Shown: piece by piece, positions 55,620-64,000 of the stretch
How positions within the stretch are numbered: position 1 is the stretch's first letter
Layout of the letters: every line of letters begins with the position of its first letter
DNA from: Paramarasmius palmivorus
Taxonomy: Eukaryota > Basidiomycota > Agaricomycetes > Agaricales > Marasmiaceae
Reading direction: 5' to 3'
NCBI GenBank assembly: GCA_037176845.1
Contig: JAYKXP010000139.1
Span: forward strand, 54,124 to 118,123
DNA: 64,000 nucleotides
Position numbers and translations under genes: made by a program
Notes under the pieces: generated by a model
What the model saw: the letters and a program-made list of their open reading frames with translations, nothing else
Database searches by the model: none
Told to the model about the DNA's origin: nothing

Positions 55620-57390
55620 GAAGGAAAGTGGGAGTCCAAAGAATGATCAGGAAGTGAATGACCTGCAGAAAAGTGGTGGTGTTGGGGAGACGAGGATTGA
55701 TACTCTTGTCTTTTAAACTTCGATATATCATCCGAACGCACTGCCCATTCATAGCGAACAGGAGTGGTTATGAACGTTATTGCGCCGCATTGACAGGAGT
55801 TTGACAGTTCGTTTCTGCCAGCCATGGGCGCGCATTCAGGATGGGTAGACTTGAGGGTAGAAAATGATATTGATTGACAGTTGAGACTCAACGACCCGGC
55901 GGCAAACAACTGAGGTTGTACAGGCTGAGAGCTCAGTGGTGACAGACCTATACTGATTCAGCTCGTGAACGCGGGATAAAGGTGAAACGCACCATGATAG
56001 ATTGTCAAAATACTGTGAGTCGCTGATAGATTGCGATTCCCTCAGTCACTCTCTGAACAACACAACACTGAGTCCTTGATCCCATAGGTAAGACCCTGCA
56101 TAGGCGTGTTCTTGAAGTGTGTAAACTGAACACGCTGACAGGTAAAGAACGCCGGAAGATGTCTTGGCTGATGGGTTTGAGAATAGGTAGGGTCAATATA
56201 GGGTCATGTTTAACATGCAACAGAAAGCGCTGTAACCATGCGAACGGGAGGGGCGAGTGTTTTGAAATGCTTGTTACAAGGAATCAGATTTCGGATGCAT
56301 TCGTTGGGCCTTGCAAGGTACCGGTACTGCCTCCAACATGCCCCTCGCCTCTGAAAGCGGGTGAAAGCACTGAGGTCCACCGTGACTGGTTTCATTGCCT
56401 TGCTCCATCCTTCAGAGTAAGTGGCACGCCTTTTCACCCGCTTCTTGAATCGAGCCAACTTCAAGTGCGGCAAGCGTGAAGCTAGATTATTCGAACCATA
56501 CGTTAGAATGAGACGAGAAGAAAGACCATCCTGAACATACCAAGAACGACTAATCCTAAGTCCGTACACTATTCGTTTTGATTCTATGACTGAGTGTCAA
56601 CTGAAGTACGAGCAGGTGCAAGAAAACGTACCCACAAACCAAGATGTCATAAATCAGCAACAGTCACGGTTATTGTATCCAGTGAGCCCACCACAGTTAG
56701 AGATTCTGTCTTCCCTGGGGAGACTAGTGACGGTTGTGGAAAGAAACACGGCCGGCAAAACACGCTTGTCCCAAACCGGTTAATACCCATACCTAAGGCC
56801 TGGGCGGGGATCAACAACACGATGTCTCCTAATGTGACAGGTCAGCTACCAGCGTTAATCACAGCCAGCCACCGATTCGTCTCTCACATGCTTCAACAGT
56901 GTCGCTGAAAAAGTCCGCACAGAGGGATAACATGGAGAATGAGAGAGTGTGGGCATCGCCAGCGAAGTGGGACAAAAGGACGCAGGTGACCGATGTCGAG
57001 GGTTCAGTACACGTGACATTGTTTGTACCTATGTACAAAAAAGGCTGCAATTTCCTGGAACTATCACATTCGAAGGACCTTGACAAGCAAGGTGACAGTA
57101 CACAACGTGCTACCAATGTAAGTATTCTTGCTCTTTAGCAAAAAGAGATGGTAATGTATAGGCTGCCCAATCTCGTTTCTAGAGGAACCAGTGTTACTGC
57201 ATACACAGGGTCATTCCCCTCGATGAGGATCTTCCGACTCCCGAGAAACGTATTGCCAGCTATGCAGGTGTTCTAGGCATGACTCTTCCTGGCTGTAGAG
57301 GCTCCTCAGGCGCCGATAACACTGTCCAATTGGCAGGTAGCGATATACGTAGCTGGCAAGGAATCCAATTTTCTATCGTTGGAAAGCGTC
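55620..57390. other. No confident gene
   Basis: Coding-like runs on the plus strand near 56586-56790, 56900-57110 and 57180-57350 (for example IPLDEDLPTPEKRIASYAG) might be exons of one unrecognised gene. I could not join them with confidence. A Cys-containing stretch near 56205-56270 (+) does not fit a zinc binuclear cluster. Confidence 0.3.
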
Positions 57391-57393
57391 ATA

Positions 57394-60013
57394 TTAGCAG
57401 AACCAGCGGACACGTAGAACATTTGGATCGTTCGTCGGATTCCAGCCAACTCGACCCAATGATCCAACACTCCTAAGATCGCCTGCCTCTTGTCCTCGAT
57501 GTCCTGGGTGACTAACGCGGTGTATAGCTTGCTTGGGGTTTCTCGGTGGTACGGCGTCCATCGATTCTGAGGCATGCTCTTCCTGATCCTTCAATGCTCT
57601 ACCTCCAGCGCCGATGTTATGTCCCTGGTTATAGCTCGTGGATGGTCCAGGGAGGTCCCCTCCTATTGGTGAAGAGATGACCTCGTCAACATCATTGTTA
57701 ACCTGCGCTCCAGATGCTTCAGAACGGTCAGAATTGGCGACCCCGGGTGATGTCTTCCTCGATGCAACTGGATCGTTCATTCCCATGGCGGAAGGTGAGG
57801 GGCCGTCAATGTCTTCGATAGCCTGCAATACAGAGTCAACACGACCTTCGCCGGCACTGCCAGATATCAAGGCATCATCTCCAAGGTTTGCAACTCCGCT
57901 CGTGGTGTTGCCATGAGAGCCGTGAACCTGTATATCGATCCTTTCCGCAACATCATTTGCTGGTGAAGGCAGCATTTCTGGAACTTTGTCTCGGGGATTA
58001 TCGGATTGTGAGCGTATGGTATCGATGGTGTATCGGATAGGTTCAAGCTGAGGAAGTTGGGAAGTGGGAGGCGGATCTTCGTCGCGTTGGGGAAGAGGTG
58101 CAAAGTAGTCATCGGGCAGTTTACCGACTTCCTGAACCATCTTGATCGCATCTCTCCATAACCAATCATAGAACCCGTCATGAGAATACAATCGACGGAT
58201 TATAATCTCATGCCAAATGAACCTGATGAATGCCTGCCCCCTTTTGCTCGTCAACAACACCGAAGGTGGTTCCTCATTCACGATATGAACTACAATAGCA
58301 TTAGCAAATGCCACTCGCTCCTCGTTATGTCGTTCCTTGTCGTACCCTGGAGAAGAATTCCATGAATGCTCGAAATGTTGCAGGAGTCGGAGGCTCTTCT
58401 GTCGGACCTGAGAATCCTTATGCGACCATAGTGCGGTGGCGAGAGGGAGAGGAATGTAGAATCGGAGGGATTTGGACTGCGTAAGCACTCCTGAGGAGAT
58501 TTCCTGCTCGAGACTTGCGAAGCAATGGCCCTGGGCGTCAGACGGTAACCGATCCAAGCGTAGGAGATCCACATAAATATTCAAAAGCCGGTGCTGGAAT
58601 AACAGCTCGATTCCCTCTTGGGAGTAAAGGGGAAGGTCGCTCGTGATGGGTTTAGGCCCGTAGACAAAAAGATCCGGATTGTGAAGATAGGTTCCAACAT
58701 CCCACAATCTCCCTTCCCACATCGCGATACCCCACCGATCCAGAACGGCAGAAATTGCCACGGTGGGATGGAGTGATTTCAGTACATTCTCGAGATGGGG
58801 GATGATCGATGGGCTATCACGAAACATCGTGACAGCCCACTGCAACGCCCGTAGCTCATACACCTGCAGTCGGAAAGGGGGAAAGGGACCAATAACTTCC
58901 TCGTCGAACTGCCTGACGACTCGGAGGTCGAACATTGACCAGCTGGATGTTTGGGTTTGCATGTGGTCCCATAACGGGCAGAGGTGTGTTTTTGTTAGAA
59001 CGTTGATGAGAGGAAAGCGCAGGAGGGGTTTTGGTAGAGTAGTAAGGAGTTTGTAGACGGCCCATGCTTGAGGTGATTTGTATGGGCAGATGAACTGGTA
59101 TGCCAGCTGCCCAAAGTCATGACGGTAGTAACCGAGTGCCGAGTCCCAGGTACTGATAAACTGGGCCTGATCGCGTGGAATCGTTATAGTAGGTAGGATC
59201 GTAGTGAGGAAGTACAGCCCCACGCTGAGCGAAATGGCAGCGAGACAGATGCTGAAAACTATGGGCTGCAGTGTCCACAGAAGATCCAAAACGCCAACGA
59301 AAAAGAATATCACTGCGATTTGGAGAAGAATTGGAAGTGCCGACAAGAACGACGCTACACCCCATTTCTCAAAGCTATCTCGGCGTAGCTGTTGCAATGC
59401 CAGATCCTCTCCTGGCGTTCGAGTTGGTACATCGCGCTGGTGTTCTCGTAGCCACTGTTTGCACAGCAGTCCGAATAGGGCAGACGTAAGGCTGAATATG
59501 AGACTCAGAAACCAAAAGCAGTTGATTCGAATGGATGAAGCATCTGGGGTGAAAGGCTCTGGCTCTTGGATGCTAGACGCATTGAGTTGGTGAAAGATTT
59601 GGGTGAGAATGACAACCGTGGTGTCTTGAGGATCCTCTTGCAGCCATTGGTATGACTCTATGAGAAATGCAGTAACAACTGCAGAGAAAAGACCAGCCTA
59701 TTCATGGATCAGAAAACTGTAAGAAACATGATGCTGGACATACAAAAACTAGCAGTGTATCAATATCTTCCTTGTAGCCAGCAACCATTCCATCGTCGTA
59801 TCTTTTGACTTCTGCCTGAAGCTTTTCGTATGCTGGTTCGACAACCTCTTTCTTCCACTTTTCTGCCTCCTCCGGTGTCCTCTCCTCCTTCCTCTTCTCG
59901 TTCCATTTCCGCTTCCGCCGCTCCCAATTCTCCTCGTCAAAGTCCCTCTCTAACTGCTCAAACGCCTCTTTCATCTTCTCCTCGCTATCCTCTCTGCTCG
60001 GGTCCATGTCCAT
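57394..60013 (-). CDS. DUF6535 multi-pass membrane protein
   Basis: There are two exons (60013-59744 and 59697-57394; 46-nt intron) and 857 residues. The N-terminal part is highly charged (KRKWNEKRKEERTPEEAEKW). The DUF6535 domain runs from about residue 80: YKEDIDTLLVF joined to AGLFSAVVTAFLIESYQWL, then INCFWFLSLIFSLTSALFGL, LCKQWLREH, RRDSFEKWGVASFLSALPIL and a third/fourth helix pair ending in TTILPTITIP. Four predicted membrane helices are followed by a long cytoplasmic region with armadillo-like leucine-rich helices and a disordered Ser/Pro-rich C-terminus. The family is widespread and expanded in Agaricomycetes with no known function. The start at the first ATG of the open frame is a choice; the frame is open further upstream. 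Confidence 0.8.
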
Positions 60014-60019
60014 ATTGTC

Positions 60020-61980
60020 GTGTGTAGGTCTGGGTGACAAGGTTGGTTCCGTCGGCCTGGCAGGCTACCATATCAATAACAGCGTCAGCGGAGATTGACA
60101 GGTTTTGTCATCTCATCAACATACCTTGAGCGCCAGACCCTGCTACCTATCGACATGGTATCGCATCCCTTGGAAGTGACTTTATCGCCTATTCTGGGGT
60201 TTCTTGAAACGGGAGAAAGAGTTGGTCAGGAGTTGGTGGTCGACAGCGAAGAAATTATGGGCGCTTATTTCCTTGTTCCCCAACTCTGATGAACGCACTG
60301 ACACCTGCAACTTGGAATCCTCAGTCTCATCTGACCGTAGATGGTTCGACGAATAGATGACATAGACAACCTTGGTCGTCATAGAAAGGTAAGACTGAGT
60401 GGTTTCAATGCTTCCTCGGTTCTGATTTAGTCCCAATCAACTTCTTCACCAGCATACCTCACCCAAACCTCACCAAGGTCTAAAGATACAAATCACTCAC
60501 CAGCAGCAGGATGTGTTCCTGCTTCTCTAAGCATCGCCTCCGTTATCTTGCTGGCGTAGCTGATTTCCCAGATAATCGCAATGAAAGGGTTCGTGTTATC
60601 TCCGTTTCCAGCCAACGAGCAATACAGGAGACTTCACATTGCCTGGTAGCGCAATTCGCTCTTGAGCTTGATCAGCTTGAGCCTCCTCAATGTCCTCGAT
60701 TTATGAATCCTATGCCTCACCGCATCTTCGAAACGTCCTTACTGATCAACGTCGGCAGGAAGTCGTCAACCTGCAACATTCCTCCTCCTTTCAAGTTTCC
60801 ATGACGAAGCCGTAAATGCTCAGAGTACCCGGGATGCACCAAAGGGAAGGGAAAGACGACGCTGGATACTTTCAAACACTCAAAGGTGTGTAATCTGAGC
60901 CTTGTCTTTATAATACTATAATGGCCTCACGGCATCGTAGTTCACCTGGGCCTCCCGGGGTTGTCGATACTTCAAGAAGAACATCAAGCAAGTAATCGAA
61001 AGCTCCGAGTCTGTGTCCGTTTTATCGTCACCACAATCGTATTTGGAGGATCTAACACCAGAGCTTGTCTTTGATGGCTGCACGATGTTTTAACAAGCAA
61101 CTGACATTCGTGGTCAGGTAGTAACGGCAGTCGATGCTACCATCCTTCCAGCAAGACTCACATCGTCATGGACCTGGCAGAGATATTGGACTCGCCGCAG
61201 CTTCCCCAGTCTTCGGTCTTTCGTATGTTTTCCTAGCCTCTATGTCCACCTCAACAATTTCAACCACTAACGAGTCCACCAGGATTTCGAATGAACCTGG
61301 ATACGCCTATTGGATTCATCCTGTCAAGCCACGGCTCAAGAAATCGATTTTCCGAACCTGAAGACCTCGTAACACAGGAGGTGCGTTTTCAGGTCCTGCC
61401 CGAAAGGTCTTCGTTCTCATATCCGTGCGTTCAGGAATCTAGAACTCCTGCCCGGGTTCCCAGATCTCAAACGAAGGAAGTTCATCTCCATGAGCAGAGC
61501 TATCGATCTACAAGAATAGTAAACTTGGCCCCACTGCAGGCAGTGTTCCTTGGTGCATGCGACGGGGTACATAGTCGGCGGTGACCTGATAACATTGGGA
61601 ATAGGAAGTTAGATAGTAGAGTGTAGAATCCATGTACGTATCTGGGCACCATTTTCTTACCGACAGCCGTAGATTGCATCGAGTGCTCGCCCTACGATCG
61701 TAATATGTCGTGCAAACCATGGTGTCAGCACTGCTGACCTCAAACCTTTATGCGAATCGCAGGCTCTCTCTGGATGCGCACCATCGTTTCGAGCATTAGT
61801 ATCAGACTTAACTCGCCCGAGAGACTGAGAAACGCAAATAGTTACTATTGACTAGACTGGAGGATGCAGAGAGGCGTAAACAAAAACTAATTGGAAGCAC
61901 TGGGATATAAAGAGAGTACTCAATGCTTTAAATGTCCATTATGGTATCTTCTACAAGGGTATCGTATATCGAAATCGGTA
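60020..61980. other. No confident gene; possible small gene near 60920-61580 (+)
   Basis: Between 60921 and 61580 several short coding-like segments (SPQSYLEDLTPEL; VMDLAEILDSPQLPQSS; MNLDTPIGFILSSHG) could form a small multi-exon gene on the plus strand, but at least one junction needs a frameshift. Nothing else is recognisable. Confidence 0.25.
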
Positions 61981-61988
61981 TCAGGTTA

Positions 61989-63507
61989 CTAAAAGAAACA
62001 ACGTCCATGATCATCAAAAACCAAATCAAACGCAATTCTTTCTACGACCTCATCCGTCTCCATCTCCGTTCCTATGTCTTCATTCTCCGTGTGTGAAACT
62101 CTTCTGGGCGGTGTTGGCGGCGTAAATCTGATGGTCGGGACCTTGATAGGGTTGCGGGGTTCAGAAGGGATGGCAAGGGTTCTCGAGAAGAGCCCGGGCT
62201 TGCTGGTAGTGGGGCGCGAACGCTTCTTCAACTTGTGATCTCCATTTTCCTTATCACCAGACTCTTTCCGACGGCTCTGCTGTGCCTTGCGCTTTTCGAC
62301 GATAGCACGAAGCATGGATGACATCGACGGCGAAGGTTGTTTTGGTCTAGATAGGTGAGGTCGCCTGGAATAGTAGGTGTCGTCATCCTCAGAGTCTGAC
62401 TCGAAGACGCTCTTCAGTGTCTCCTCGGGCTCGCGTTTCTCAATGGGTTCCTCAACGACAAGTGGTAGTGAGAGAGCCGACGAAGGGGAAAGATATTGCG
62501 AATGATCTTGCTGTGAGGTGTAGTTGTTGGTTTGCTCGCTGGCCGATCTGGAGACGCTTAGTTGGAGGTTGGTGGACAGGATGGAACCGTAACGGAGAGA
62601 TGACAAGGAGGTGAGTTCATCCTGTGTACATTGGGTGGAGGCGTTCAGAAGCTCGTCTGCGAGGGCTACAGGGATGTCATCCTCGATGACGAAAGTTGCT
62701 TCAGTGTCTTCGCCGTCAAGTTCTTCGAGACATTCGGCAGCCAAGTCCATGAACGAAGGCGAGGTGACGAGGGCCGGCTCGTAGGGCTCATAATGCGTGT
62801 ATTCTGCAATTTGCGGTAATGATGGAGCAGTCACGATGATGTCGGGAAGGTTGGCGGTTGGCTCGTAAATGTTGTCGTATGAGGAATCGAAAATATATGG
62901 GTCGTCTTCAAAGGTGTCGATGAGAGGTGTGAAGCCTGAACGGAAGGGCACTGGCGAGGCGGCGAAGTCTGAGATGAGATCGCACAAGTTGGCAGCCCAG
63001 ACCTCGAAGGAGGAGGATGCGACTAGGCCAGACTCTCGGGTGCGTTCTCCGGAGGCGAATTCTTCAATGAGGTCGCACAGTGAGGCAGCCCAACCTTCGA
63101 AGGACGAGGAAGCGACGAGGCCAGAGTCTGGGGGCTGAGTTGTCTTGGGAGACTTCTGGAAGAAGAACGAGTCGGGCGTCGCTGACAGCATGGACTCCGA
63201 CCCGGTGTTGGGATCGACACCGGCGCGCACGCAAGTGAGGCGGCTGGGGGTGTCTTGAAGAGCCAGGTGTCTTACAGATTGGGTGTGAGTTTGGGCGAGA
63301 GCAGCCTGAAGAAGTTAAGTCACCTCCTAAAATCTGAGACAACGACGACGAGCAACTTACCTCGACGTCGACGGGGCGGCGAGAGGCCATAGAGGCCCTC
63401 AGCCTGTATAAAGCAAGGCCAGAGAGCGTGAAGAAGGCGATGATAGCGGTAGTGACCAGTACGATTTTGAGACCGAGGGTTGCGGGGGCGTAGGTAAAAG
63501 GGGTCAT
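61989..63507 (-). CDS. Single-pass membrane protein with internal repeat, hypothetical
   Basis: Two exons (63507-63361 and 63305-61989; 55-nt intron) give 487 residues. Residues 15-35 (IVLVTTAIIAFFTLSGLALY) form one membrane span near the N-terminus, followed by RLRASMASRRP. The large remainder is acidic and Ser-rich, then basic (KRKAQQSRRKESGDKENG) and ends with a PTPPRRVS segment. A roughly 32-residue unit is tandemly repeated: SGLVASSSFEGWAASLCDLI is followed by SGLVASSSFEVWAANLCDLI, and a third, weaker unit (ALVTSPSFMDLAAECLEEL) lies about 90 residues on. The layout suggests a type III/II membrane protein with a disordered cytoplasmic tail. No family is recognised. Confidence 0.65.
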
Positions 63508-63571
63508 TTTGGTTGGTTGGTGGTGGTTCTGAGTCAAGAAGTGAATACAGGGCAAGAATGGAAAGGATTGG

Positions 63572-63579
63572 TTTATATA
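63572..63579 (-). promoter_or_regulatory. TATA box of the 63507 gene
   Basis: On the minus strand this reads TATATAAA, 65-72 bp upstream of the ATG at 63507. An ATG in the same frame lies at 63600, upstream of the TATA box, so the shorter start is preferred. Confidence 0.5.
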
Positions 63580-63609
63580 CCTCTCGATCATGTTAGGCAT
63601 TGTTTGTGC

Positions 63610-64000
63610 AGGAATGCAAAAAATAGTAAAACAAAGCTGGATTTATTCGAGATCCTGTATTTTATTCATTAAATATTCAATGTGAATCAAATAGAGAATT
63701 ACCTTTAGTAGAAATCGCACCGAATGATGGCTTGCGAAGAGACTTGCAGCTGTGGGAAGGTTCATCTATAGTTTCAGGTAAATAAGCATAGAACTTGAAT
63801 TGTTAGTGAGATGTTATATCCATACTTACAGAGTCCCAGCGCAGCAGCACAACGACCTGATGTGCCTCAGAACCTTGACAAAGCCTTGATAGTAGGAATT
63901 AGGAATCGAAGCTACTATGTTTGATGTATTTGTCCTGCTCCGGCGCCACTTCTCGGGTCTAAAGGACATAGCTGACGAGCAGTGTGTTGACCTCCAAAAA
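63610..64000. other. Window edge, no gene recognised
   Basis: The sequence is AT-rich at first. No frame shows recognisable coding sequence up to the end of the window. Confidence 0.4.

Noticed and set aside
56117..56479. Zn(II)2Cys6 transcription factor
   Set aside because: The cysteines (CLTCNRKRCNHANGRGEC) do not have the spacing of the binuclear cluster and no further domain follows.
57638..57916. Plus-strand open frame within the DUF6535 gene
   Set aside because: It is antisense to the well-supported minus-strand coding exon.
1..64000. CRISPR arrays, bacterial operons, riboswitches, rho-independent terminators
   Set aside because: No regularly spaced short repeats or prokaryotic organisation are present; the sequence is fungal nuclear DNA.

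Overview
The window looks like a gene-sparse, repeat-rich stretch of a mushroom-forming basidiomycete (Agaricomycetes) nuclear genome. The evidence is dense short spliceosomal introns (about 46-67 nt, GT-AG), Agaricomycete-typical families (DUF6534, DUF6535, KDZ and Tnp2 transposases, F-box proteins) and no bacterial gene organisation. Where frames close across introns I give the exon coordinates. Everything was read by eye from sequence; names come from recognised motifs and family patterns, not from database searches.

Layout. 0-7.5 kb: an inverted copy (A) of a dispersed repeat, a small hidden five-exon gene for a tail-anchored protein, an F-box gene, a putative secreted protein gene and a 157-bp tandem duplication. 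8.9-11 kb: an RNA14/CstF-77-like gene that stops before the usual C-terminus. 11.2-28.5 kb: a rearranged 'graveyard'. Repeat copies B and C flank a 3.3-kb segmental duplication (3' part of a phosphatidate cytidylyltransferase gene plus a DUF6534 seven-TM gene), with a CACTA-like Tnp2 transposon between the two copies. A dynein heavy chain pseudogene follows copy C. 29-37 kb: a small T5orf172/MUG113-domain gene, then a module of a viroplasmin/RNase H1-N-like gene and a KDZ transposase gene that carries two stop codons, then a tRNA-like sequence.

39.7-52 kb holds three tandem minus-strand members of one uncharacterised Agaricomycete protein family. Two have complete 10- and 11-exon reading frames (596 and 696 aa). 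The third is a decayed copy split by a 1.1-kb, 5'-truncated LINE with a poly(A) tail and a perfect 16-bp target-site duplication. A nested MITE and a 70-bp inverted-repeat pair lie between the first two.

52-64 kb: a Ser/Pro-rich hypothetical gene with one frame break, two tandem Cys-rich GPI-anchor-type surface protein genes, a DUF6535 multi-pass membrane protein gene and a single-pass membrane protein gene with an internal repeat. The candidate host genes (surface proteins, F-box, membrane DUF families, the tandem family) are of lineage-specific, fast-turnover types. Fragments of normally single-copy housekeeping genes (dynein, CDS1, RNA14) are probably displaced duplicates; the functional copies should be elsewhere.
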